In this document: piece after piece, positions 44,857 to 53,836 of the stretch
Numbering within the stretch: the first letter of the stretch is position 1
Layout: each line of letters begins with the position of its first letter
Origin: Glebionis coronaria
Taxonomy: Eukaryota > Streptophyta > Magnoliopsida > Asterales > Asteraceae
Length of the DNA stretch: 64,000 bases
Assembly (NCBI GenBank): GCA_025667525.1
Contig: CM046878.1
Coordinates: forward strand, 391,410,974 to 391,474,973
Direction of reading: 5' to 3'
Notes under the pieces: model-generated
Told to the model about the DNA's origin: nothing
What the model saw: only the letters and a program-made list of their open reading frames with translations
The model's database searches: none
Translations under genes and position numbers: made by a program

Positions 44857-46618
44857 TGATATGTGTGAAAACACACATCTTTTCTACCACTTAATTACAA
44901 TAATAACCGGACCAAAACGTGTATTTTATGTCTTTTATGTCGGAATTATGCGTGGTTTGTGTTTTTGTTGTGATTTAGGACGAAAAGGTGAAAAGTGGAG
45001 AAAACACGGACATTCACGGGTATTTACGGACTTTTATTGAAGAAAAGGATGAAAGACGAAGCCAAGAAGTCAAGAGTGCAAAAAGAACGGAAGTCCAAGA
45101 CCAATTCTGAAGATTTATCGAAGAAAAAGTCAAAATACGAAAGTTTACTTAAAGCCGAGGAACTCAAGTCTTATTTATCGTAGAATTAAAAGACGAGTCC
45201 AAAGAAATCCCGAGCCAAAAGTCATCACATTCCAAGATTAACAAAAAGATTAAGAAGAAAGGACTTGATGGCGCAATTAAGAAGAAAGGAAGGAGAGGAG
45301 GAAGCTTCCTCTAAACCACCTCCCTAATCCCCTATATATAGTCATTAGCTAATCATTTTTCATTTTGTTGGCTAGATTGACAAACTAGTTCTTCCACCTT
45401 TATTTTATGCACATTTAATTACTTGCACATTTAATTACATGTCTTGCACTTTATTTACCATTTAATTTCTATGTAAGTGTTCTTTAATTTCTTGTCTTTA
45501 ATTTTCTCATTCTACCTTTCTTTCTTGCTTGATCTTATTGTTTTTATGCTTATTGTCTTGCGTCTTGATTAAAGATTGTGATTTTAAACTTTTGATTGTT
45601 TTAGATCATTGATTTTTATAGCTTATTTGTTTTTAATCTTTAAGTTTTTAAAGTTTTTATAAAAGTTATTTTCATTTTAAAGTTGTTTTTCTTAAAGTTT
45701 ATCTTTTTCGTGTCTTAAAAGTTGTTAACTTTCAGTTTCGTAGCTTATTTTTACACGGTTTTACCTTAGGATTTAGTCTTGTGCTTATTAGAATCTTAGC
45801 TTATTAGATTAGCTTATTTTGTGTACTTTTCCCTGTTTTCCGATCGTGACAATCGGAAAAGGGAATTACATTCCGATCGGTGTGATCGGATTAGGGTTTA
45901 GACATTCCGATTGGGGGGTGTTTCTTGGTATTCCGATCAGAACAAAGTAGTGGTATTCCGATCAGGTAAGTGTGACAGCATTCCGATTGGAGGACTAGTA
46001 CTCATTCCGATTGAGGTGTCATTTTGGGTATTCCGATCGTGGGTAAGGTGACAGCTATTCCAATCACGGGTTCCGAACGACATTCCGACCAGGTCCACTC
46101 CAACATTCCGATCAGGTAGGTTTCCTTCATTCCGATCTGAGGAGAGTTTGTGGTATTCCGATTGGGACTAGTGACAGCAATTCCGATTGGTATTCCGACG
46201 CAATATTCCGATCAGGTCAGGGTAAGGCTGATCGGAATACATTCCGATTGGGAGGATTTTCTTCATGTTTTGTCTTCTTTAATTTTTACGTTATCATTGT
46301 TATACTTTTCTAACTTTAATTTCCGTCACGCTTTATTTTAAGTCATTTAATTAAATTTACTTTCCGTCACGTTTTTAAATACTTTAACCTTTCTTTTTAA
46401 TTAGACTTAGATTTATTTTCACGCTCTTTTAATACTTGCCCTTTACTTTAACGACATTTACTTTTAAGTCTTGCACATTTAAATTAAAAACCAACCAAAA
46501 ATATTCTTTTTCACCAAAATAAAACTGAGTCACATAGAGAACCTAGATCAATTCGATTAGAACAACACAACGAACTTAATCTTAATTTTCTTACGGGGTG
46601 TCAAAAGCCGTGTATTAA
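44857..46618 (+). mobile_element. 5' LTR of element C
   Basis: Starts TGATATGTGTGAAAAC, ends GTGTATTAA; 1762 bp. TATATATA lies at 45333-45340, followed by the ATTCCGATC array. It is nearly identical to the 3' LTR up to about 46424; the last roughly 190 bp differ markedly. The start resembles the B LTR (TAATAAGTGTGAAAAC). Confidence 0.92.
45841..46250 (+). repeat. Dispersed ATTCCGATC motif array in the C 5' LTR
   Basis: ATTCCGATC, ATTCCGATT or near variants occur about 18 times in 410 bp at 15-30 bp spacing, often followed by AGG or GGG. The 3' LTR carries the same array (about 53060-53475) with only a few base changes. It begins about 500 bp downstream of the TATA box and so is probably transcribed. 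Confidence 0.9.
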
Positions 46619-46619
46619 A

Positions 46620-46637
46620 TGGCGTCGCTGCTGGCTC
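46620..46637 (+). other. Primer-binding site of element C (degenerate tRNA-Asp type)
   Basis: TGGCGTCGCTGCTGGCTC. Against the tRNA-Asp complement it has three mismatches in the first 15 bases, more than B or D. One base separates it from the LTR end. Confidence 0.75.
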
Positions 46638-46866
46638 TTTTCGTTAAGATCAACAGTTTTCTGTGAGAGACACGTTGCTTTTTGGGATCCGTTCACTTGT
46701 GAACGTTACTTTTCTTGCATAAAAAATTCCAAAAACTCATAAAAATTAAAAATTGATAAAAAACCATAAAAATTAAAAATTTCAAAAATCCAAAAAGATT
46801 TTCTCTTTATTGTGTATATATATTGTCTTTGTGTTTGGTTTCCTTTTCTTTTGTATTTTCAGGTGT

Positions 46867-47787
46867 ATGCGTACTAGATCTTCTAATTATCAAGAGCCCG
46901 AGACTCAAGAAGATTTAAGTATGGCAGGTGTTAACAACAACAATAATCATCCACCGCACCTCAATAATAACAACAATGTTCTTCCAAAACTCGATCTTCG
47001 GACCATGGAGGAACTTTGTCAACCAACAATGTTTGGACGAGGAGGACCGATTGCGCCGATGCAAATCAACGCTCCTGAGTTTTCGTTGAAGCACCACATG
47101 ATTCAGCAAGTACAAACTAACCCATTCCGTGGATTGCCTGATGATGATGCCAACAAACACCTCGACAAGTTCATTACAATCACCCAAAGCATGAAGTTGG
47201 CTGGTGCCACAATGGATGAACTTCGCCTACAACTCTTTCCACATACTTTATTACATCATGCCGAGAAATGGTTTGATCGTCTCCCGAAGAATTCTATTCA
47301 TACTTGGGATGACATGACTCAACGATTTTTGTCGCACTACTTTCCACCATCCATGGTCACGAGCCTTCGCAATCAGATCAGCGGTTTCATGCAAGACCCT
47401 GATGAATCTCTTTTTGATGCTTGGGAGAGATATAATGTCTTGATCGATAGATGTCCAAACCACAACATGCTCCCTGTGACCTTAATCGATACTTTCTACA
47501 ACGGTTTGACTTTTCGAGATCGTGATACGATTAATGCAGCCGCCGGTGGCACATTCATGAAAAGGAGACCCGAGGAGTGTAGAGAGATTATTGAGAACAT
47601 GACTACTCACCACAAAAACTGGGATTCCTCTGCTTCTTCAAGGAACAACCCGAGAGTCAATGTTTCCTCCACCTCAGCAAACCCTGATATGACCGAACTC
47701 ACCCGTGTGCTGACTGAAATGAGCAGAAGTATGCAACTCTTGGCTTCAAACCAACAACAACAAGTTTGCTGTTGCTACTCTTTGTGA
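46867..47787 (+). CDS. gag: Element C gag, N-terminal part
   Basis: The start is taken at MRTRSSNYQEP (46867), matching the start in B; 19 earlier codons lie in the A/T-rich leader. Gag core blocks include APMQINAPEFSLKHHMIQQV, KWFDRLPKNSIHTWDD, HYFPPSMVTSLRNQISGF and TLIDTFYNGLTFRDRDTI. The frame ends at TGA 47785-47787, just after a CAA repeat (QQQQ). The zinc finger is encoded in the next frame from about 47765, so a single frameshift in the repeat, mutational or possibly slippage-prone, splits gag. The rest of the domain is well preserved. Confidence 0.88.
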   Translation: MRTRSSNYQEPETQEDLSMAGVNNNNNHPPHLNNNNNVLPKLDLRTMEELCQPTMFGRGGPIAPMQINAPEFSLKHHMIQQVQTNPFRGLPDDDANKHLDKFITITQSMKLAGATMDELRLQLFPHTLLHHAEKWFDRLPKNSIHTWDDMTQRFLSHYFPPSMVTSLRNQISGFMQDPDESLFDAWERYNVLIDRCPNHNMLPVTLIDTFYNGLTFRDRDTINAAAGGTFMKRRPEECREIIENMTTHHKNWDSSASSRNNPRVNVSSTSANPDMTELTRVLTEMSRSMQLLASNQQQQVCCCYSL

Positions 47788-49558
47788 AACATGCGGCGGT
47801 CCTCACCCATACACCGATTGTCCTTCGACACAAGGAAATCCGGAAAATGTGTATGCAGCTTATGGTAATTATTCACCGGAAAAATACCAAGCTCGACCTC
47901 AAGGGGATAGAAATCTGCTGAGTTACCGATCCAACAATTACCTTTCACCCGGTTTTTCTCCTCAAAACCAAAACCCCGCCAACAACTACACTAGAAGCAA
48001 CCAAATCACACCACGAGCTTCTAATCCTTACCACCCTCCCGCTCAACAACTCCCACCCATTAACCCCGATGTTGAAGCCATCATGAGAACCCAAGGTGAG
48101 CAAATCAAGAATCTGCAGAGCCAAATTATCAATCTGAAAGGAGATATCACAAAGCAAGGAAATGAGATAAGATCCGAGCTTCGAGATAACATTCAATCCT
48201 CCTTCAGCAGTCAAACCAATGATTTGAAGAATATGCTTGCTAGTTTCTTGCCAGCCGCTCAACCTTCTTCTTCAAGTTCTCTACCTTCAAACACCGTCAC
48301 TAATCCACGAGCCAATGTGAGTGCTATTACTACTCGTAGTGGAGTCACCATCGTAGGACCACCAATCCTACCACCATCATCTACACCTCCTCCACCACCA
48401 TGTATCCCTACTCCTCCTACACCTAGTATTAGTGCACCATTACCGTCTCCGCCTAGACGTGATGAAGTTTCCACAAATGACCCTTCAACATCTCAACCTT
48501 TACCTACACCTGCACCTTCACCACCCAAACCCAATATCCCTTATCCCTCTCGTTTAGGCAAGTCCAAAATGCTAACCAAGGAGGACTCCGAAGTGTCACG
48601 CTATGTGAAGATGATTTCTCAAATGAACTTCAACATTAGCTTTCTTGAAGCACTCGTCCACATGCCCAAATTTGTTAAAGCGTTTAGGGAATTGCTTAAC
48701 AAGAAGGAGAAGCTGATTGAACTCGCCAACACTCGATTAAACGAAAACTGCTCTGCAGTTATTCTTAAAGAACTTCCGGAAAAGCTTGGAGATCCCGGTC
48801 GTTTCGTGTTGCCTTGCGTGTTCAACAAAACTGAAGAATTTACTGCCCTTGCTGATCTCGGGGCTAGTATTAATTTGATGCCTTTGAGTGTTTGGAAAAC
48901 ACTATCATTGCCCGACCTCACTCCAACAAAGATGACTCTTGAACTTGCAAATCGCACTCTCGCTTACCCTGTTGGTATAGCCGAAGACGTGTTCATTAAA
49001 GTTGGCGCATTTACTTTCCCGGTCGATTTTGTCGTAGTTGATTATGAAATGGACCCTCGTATTCCTTTAATACTTGGTCGGCCATTTTTGAGAACTGGAC
49101 GAGCTTTAGTGGATGTTGCCGAAGGTGAGTTAATCTTAAGAGTCGGGGATGATGCACAAGTTTTCAAAATGGGGAAGCTTACTAGTACAACTTTTGGAGG
49201 CCGAGAATCAGTGAATATGATTAATGTGCTCGATGACTTTACCGTCTACGACAATCCTCTATTCGACTCTTGCATCGATAATCCACTTTTTCATGATGAT
49301 GTGGATGATTCTCTCCCTACTTTCGAAGCTTCTCCCATTTATGATTCTCCACCGGTCTTTGATGCTTATGATGATGATGATTCTAGCTCAGATTCGGATG
49401 ATTTTGATGATTGTACTGCTGCGTATCCCGAGATGCCTACATACGATAATTTTGATGAGGCTGATACTCTTTCGAGCGATTCTTCACATGATGAAGATCC
49501 TCCGCCATCACTCGATCCTACTTTGGTCGATTACACATTTGAGGAAGATTTCTCTTAA
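47765..49558 (+). CDS. Element C gag finger, linker and aspartic protease
   Basis: The frame opens inside the overlap with the previous ORF. It begins with the finger CETCGGPHPYTDC; the Met at 47849 lies after the finger. Next come a Gln/Asn-rich tail, a short coiled-coil-like piece (QIKNLQSQIINLKGDITKQG), the SAITTRSG linker and a proline-rich stretch. The protease follows, with ADLGAS at residues 335-340 (from 47849), TLELANRTLAYPVGIAEDVF and PLILGRPFLRTGRALVDV. An acidic tail (SSSDSDDFDD) leads to TAA at 49556-49558. The protease is complete and could process gag, but RT should follow and does not. Confidence 0.88.
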   Translation, partial: FAVATLCETCGGPHPYTDCPSTQGNPENVYAAYGNYSPEKYQARPQGDRNLLSYRSNNYLSPGFSPQNQNPANNYTRSNQITPRASNPYHPPAQQLPPINPDVEAIMRTQGEQIKNLQSQIINLKGDITKQGNEIRSELRDNIQSSFSSQTNDLKNMLASFLPAAQPSSSSSLPSNTVTNPRANVSAITTRSGVTIVGPPILPPSSTPPPPPCIPTPPTPSISAPLPSPPRRDEVSTNDPSTSQPLPTPAPSPPKPNIPYPSRLGKSKMLTKEDSEVSRYVKMISQMNFNISFLEALVHMPKFVKAFRELLNKKEKLIELANTRLNENCSAVILKELPEKLGDPGRFVLPCVFNKTEEFTALADLGASINLMPLSVWKTLSLPDLTPTKMTLELANRTLAYPVGIAEDVFIKVGAFTFPVDFVVVDYEMDPRIPLILGRPFLRTGRALVDVAEGELILRVGDDAQVFKMGKLTSTTFGGRESVNMINVLDDFTVYDNPLFDSCIDNPLFHDDVDDSLPTFEASPIYDSPPVFDAYDDDDSSSDSDDFDDCTAAYPEMPTYDNFDEADTLSSDSSHDEDPPPSLDPTLVDYTFEEDFS

Positions 49559-50056
49559 TTTCTCAACACATATTTCCCTCATGAGAGTGATGCTCCTCCT
49601 TATGGCTTTGAAGATTATCGTCTTAATCCTACTTTGGATTTGAAGAACATTCTGTCAAAGGAGAAGAAACCAGTCGACACCGAAATCCGTTGCACTTATG
49701 ATTTGACACCTCTTTGTCCCACTTCTGAGGACGAGGTTGTGCTTCTTTGCGGATCTTCTTCACACTCGGCTGAGCCTGAGTGCTATTTTCCCTTGAAGGA
49801 AACGGTGTCCGACCCCGGTATTGACTTTCTACAGCCATCTCAGTATCCACCTGATGAAATAAAAGGAGAAATCTTTGGAATTATTGGAAATCTGCTTGCA
49901 CCACTTCAACCTTGCTTCTACTGTGCTCCATCACTGCTTAAGGGAACCTTGCCTACTCTTCTTTGGCTTGCCTTGTTCGCCTTAAGCTTGTGTTATTTGC
50001 TCGATGAAAACTATGTCTTTGATCCTGGTGGATATGTTTCATGTTTCTTCCGTTGA
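49559..50056 (+). CDS. Short ORF with predicted membrane segment in place of pol (element C)
   Basis: In frame with the protease ORF after its TAA: about 165 codons to the stop at 50054-50056, with the first Met at 49634 (140 codons). The N-terminal part is acidic and Pro/Ser-rich. Near the end is a hydrophobic run, TLPTLLWLALFALSLCYLL, long enough to span a membrane, then DENYVFDPGGYVSCFFR. I recognise no RT, RNase H or integrase motif and no known family. It may be a remnant of an env-like region, a captured piece, or noncoding sequence kept open by chance. The hairpin module follows directly. Confidence 0.5.
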   Translation, partial: FLNTYFPHESDAPPYGFEDYRLNPTLDLKNILSKEKKPVDTEIRCTYDLTPLCPTSEDEVVLLCGSSSHSAEPECYFPLKETVSDPGIDFLQPSQYPPDEIKGEIFGIIGNLLAPLQPCFYCAPSLLKGTLPTLLWLALFALSLCYLLDENYVFDPGGYVSCFFR

Positions 50057-50065
50057 TGATCAAGG

Positions 50066-50117
50066 TCGAGTCAGGCTCACGACTCGGTTAACAAAAACCA
50101 AGCGCTTCTTGGGAGGC
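50066..50117 (+). promoter_or_regulatory. Paired hairpins after the last ORF of element C
   Basis: CGAGTC (50067-50072) pairs with GACTCG (50081-50086). GCTTC/GAGGC with loop TTGG follows at 50104-50117. The module is nearly base for base the one after integrase in B, even though C lacks integrase. Confidence 0.65.
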
Positions 50118-50389
50118 AACCCATGCATCTATCTTTTTGCTTTCTTTATCATAAGTGTAGGGGGACCCTTTGGATTGCTATTTCCTCTCCTCACTTCTTA
50201 ATCAGGGATTCGAGCTTCAATGATCCACTCTTGATGATTCTTGACGACCCGTGATTCCATGTTCTACTTCTTCCCGGTTCTATCCTAAACTCTTTTCGAT
50301 TCACTATTTTATATTTTCTCAATATTAAAATAGGAATCTCTTTAGTTGTCTTTTCCTTAGCGAGATTTAAACAACGTGCACAATGTCCT

Positions 50390-50455
50390 AAGTGTAGGGG
50401 AGTTTACTCCCACATGCTTAAACATTGAGGACAATGTTTATCTTAAGTGTAGGGG
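50390..50455 (+). promoter_or_regulatory. Inverted repeat flanked by internal polypurine tracts (element C)
   Basis: AAGTGTAGGGG at 50390-50400 and 50445-50455 flanks TAAACATTG-AGGA-CAATGTTTA (50419-50440). The same 11-mer forms the terminal tract at 52064-52074. Confidence 0.75.
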
Positions 50456-52077
50456 GGGCTTCTATCGAAGTTAAGTGGTATTTTCCTTGTATTTGTCCTC
50501 ATTTTAACCGGAAAATCAATTTTTCGACATTTTTCAAAATTTTTGATCTATTTTGGCCTATTAGTTGTTATCTTTGTATAGTTATTTTCTTCCTATGCTA
50601 GAATAAATCTTTGAATAAGTGGTTTTAGTTTTCAAATGTTGTGAATCTTTTGACTCAACCCGAGTTTACTCTAGCTAGTATCCTTAACGTGTTTAAGTCA
50701 AGTTTTGCTAGGCTTTTATATAGGGAGCTATAAAACGCGAAAGTCTTAACTCTCACGGGTTAAGAACAAGAACTTTTCGCAAGTTCCTATAATTGATCCT
50801 AGAGAGTCGTTTATCAAGGGAACTTTAAAACGCGATTTCTAAACTTGAAAAAGTCTAAGAATTTGCAAGAACCTATAGGCGACTCGAAAACCCAAAACTT
50901 TGATTTAATAGGCTAAGCATTCACGAGTCTCATTACTTGAGATTTTAAACTGTGGAGAACGAGAGATGATAGAGTCAATTATAAGTCCGGTATTCTTTCG
51001 TGAATTTATGTGAGTTAATTATAAGCCTATTCTCCCATCGCTTGCTAATAAATTTATCTGCTAATAAATAAGGTTGTACGATTTGAAAAGTTACTTAGCT
51101 TCTAGCCCCAGATCGTTTAAAAGTTGCTCGGTATGGATTAGAGTTCATAGCCAAGGCATAACTTATTGAAGCGGGATGCGAAGATTGGCGAGTCCAAAAA
51201 GGCCCTAACAAGGCATGAGGGCTATATTTTGTTGCTAAAGATCCAAAGTGATGTGAAGAATCATTTATTGAAAATCAATATGAAGGATCGAGACACAAGC
51301 CGAAAAGCAAATACTCCCCAAAAGTCATGGAGAAGTGTATCCGAAAAGACCCTAACAAGGTATGAGGATAAATAGATCCAAGTCATAAAAGGAGGCGGAT
51401 CGTTGTATATCAAAATCCAAAATAAAGATTGGAGAAAATTGAAGAAGTCGTGGTCCAAGTATGAATCTCTCAAAAATTTCAAGTGAAGAAATTCCAATTA
51501 TGAAGAGAAGACCATTATTTCATGAACGTCTCTCAAGATTTGAAGTATGAAGTCGCTGCCAAATATCGGTCCGAGAAAGGTCTCAAATCGCGAAGCGAGT
51601 TATGCCAAGATATGAACTTTATGAGGTCCCGAGAAGCAGTTTTAAAAGATTTGGTCCTTTAGCTAACTATTGATTAAATCGTTCACTTTATTTTCAGACT
51701 AAATAACTATCGAAATAAGTCAAACAATGCATCCTCGTGATCATTCAAGACGACAATAAAATATAAGAGATACCCCTAGGAATAAAGGAGTCTAAGTGAA
51801 TAATTGGCCCACATGAGTTCGTGTTAGTTTACTTACTTATAATAACAATGATCTCGTTTTTAAGCTTGGTTTGGAGAAAGTGAAAAGTTGAGGATGATGA
51901 TTATTCATGACATTTCCAAAACCCAAGGTATGCTTTTTAATTTCTTTATTTTGAATAATTATAATTTTCTATCTCTTTAATAAAGGCCAACGTGGATTAA
52001 TTTTGATGAAAAATGTAAACGTGCTTTGTAACTAATGCATTGCATGAGGATATTGCAATGGTCAAGTGTAGGGGATT

Positions 52078-53831
52078 TGATATGTGTGAAAACACACATC
52101 GTTTCTACCACTTAATTACAATAATAACCGGACCAAAACATGTATTTTATGTCTTTTATGTCGGAATTATGCGTGGTTTGTGTTTTTGTTGTGATTTAGG
52201 ACGAAAAGGTGAAAAGTGGAGAAAACACGGACATTCACGGGTATTTATGGACTTTTATTGAAGAAAAGGATGAAAGACGAAGCCAAGAAGTCAAGAGTGC
52301 AAAAAGAACGGAAGTCCAAGACCAATTCTGAAGATTTATCGAAGAAAAAGTCAAAAGACGGAAGTTTACTTAAAGCCGAGGAACTCAAGTCTTATTTATC
52401 GTAGAATTAAAAGACGAGTCCAAAGAAATCCCGAGCCAAAAGTCATCACATTCCAAGATTAACAAAAAGATTAAGAAGAAAGGACTTGATGGCGCAATTA
52501 AGAAGAAAGGAAGGAGAGGAGGAAGCTTCCTCTAAACCACCTCCCTAATCCCCTATATATAGTCATTAGCTAATCATTTTTCATTTTGTTGGCTAGATTG
52601 ACAAACTAGTTCTTCCACCTTTATTTTATGCACATTTAATTACTTGCACATTTAATTACATGTCTTGCACTTTATTTACCATTTAATTTCCAAGTAAGTG
52701 TTCTTTAATTTCTTGTCTTTAATTTTCTCATTCTACCTTTCTTTCTTGCTTGATCTTATTGTTTTTATGCTTATAGTCTTGCGTCTTGATTAAAGATTGT
52801 GATTTTAAACTTTTGATTGTTTTAGATCATTGATTTTTATAGCTTATTTGTTTTTAATCTTTAAGTTTTTAAAGTTTTTATAAAAGTTATTTTCATTTTA
52901 AAGTTGTTTTTCTTAAAGTTTATCTTTTTCGTGTCTTAAAAGTTGTTAACTTTCAGTTTCGTAGCTTATTTTTACACGGTTTTACCTTAGGATTTAGTCT
53001 TGTGCTTATTAGAATCTTAGCTTATTAGATTAGCTTATTTTGTGTACTTTTCCCTGTTTTCTGATCGTGACAATCGGAAAAGGGAATTACATTCCGATCG
53101 GTGTGATCGGATTAGGGTTTAGACATTCCGATTGGGGGGTGTTTCTTGGTATTCCGATCAGAACAAAGTAGTGGTATTCCGATCAGGTAAGTGTGACAGC
53201 ATTCCGCTTGGAGGACTAGTACTCATTCCGATTGAGGTGTCATTTTGGGTATTCCGATCGTGGGTAAGGTGACAGCTATTCCGATCACGGGTTCCGAACG
53301 ACATTCCGACCAGGTCCACTCCAACATTCCGATCAGGTAGGTTTCCTTCATTCCGATCTGAGGAGAGTTTGTGGTATTCCGATTGGGACTAGTGACAGCA
53401 ATTCCGATTGGTATTCCGACGCAATATTCCGATCAGGTCAGGGTAAGGCTGATCGGAATACATTCCGATTGGGAGGATTTTCTTCATGTTTTGTCTTGTT
53501 TAATTTTTACGTTATCATTGTTATACTTTTCTAACTTTAATTTCCGTCACGCTTTATTTTAAGTCATTTAATTAAATTTACTTTCCGTTACGTTTTTAAA
53601 TACTTTAACCTTTCTTTTTAATTAGACTTAGATTTATTTTCACGCACTTTACTTTAACGCCACTTAACTTTCAACGACATTTACTTTTAAGTCTTTGCAC
53701 ATTTAAATTTAAAACCAACCAAAAATTTTTGTTTCCACCAAAATAAAACTGAGTCACATAGAAAACACAAGTTTTTCAATTCGAAGAGGTTGGTTCAACG
53801 ATATTTTTATACGGGCCAAAAGCTTGTATTA
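52078..53831 (+). mobile_element. 3' LTR of element C
   Basis: Starts TGATATGTGTG, ends CTTGTATTAA; 1754 bp, TATA at 52554-52561. About a dozen substitutions separate it from the 5' LTR over the first 1.57 kb. From about 53646 to the end the two are only patchily alike. Confidence 0.92.
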
Positions 53832-53836
53832 ACAAC
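53832..53836. repeat. Target site duplication of element C, right (ACAAC)
   Basis: Second copy of ACAAC; the D gag frame resumes at the next base. Confidence 0.96.

Larger units (their letters stand above)
50057..52077 (+). other. 3' untranslated region of element C
   Basis: About 2 kb, homologous to the B 3' region (18160-20219), without a supported gene. In order: paired hairpins, a polypurine-like tract, an inverted repeat, a second tract, long AT-rich sequence, and the terminal polypurine tract at 52064-52077. Confidence 0.75.
44857..53831 (+). mobile_element. Element C: Athila-like element with gag and protease only (non-autonomous)
   Basis: 8975 bp, with LTRs of 1762 and 1754 bp, PBS, gag, protease, a short downstream ORF, a 2 kb 3' untranslated region and a polypurine tract. 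Perfect ACAAC duplications flank it. RT, RNase H and integrase are absent: the sequence passes from the protease through an acidic linker to an ORF of about 165 codons, and then to the same hairpin module that follows integrase in B. LTRs, leader, gag and 3' region are all homologous to B, so C looks like an internally deleted relative that depends on B-type enzymes. Confidence 0.9.

Noticed and set aside
45841..46250. CRISPR-like array (short repeats with spacers)
   Set aside because: Repeats are only 9 bases, spacing is irregular, and the array sits inside a plant LTR present in two copies.
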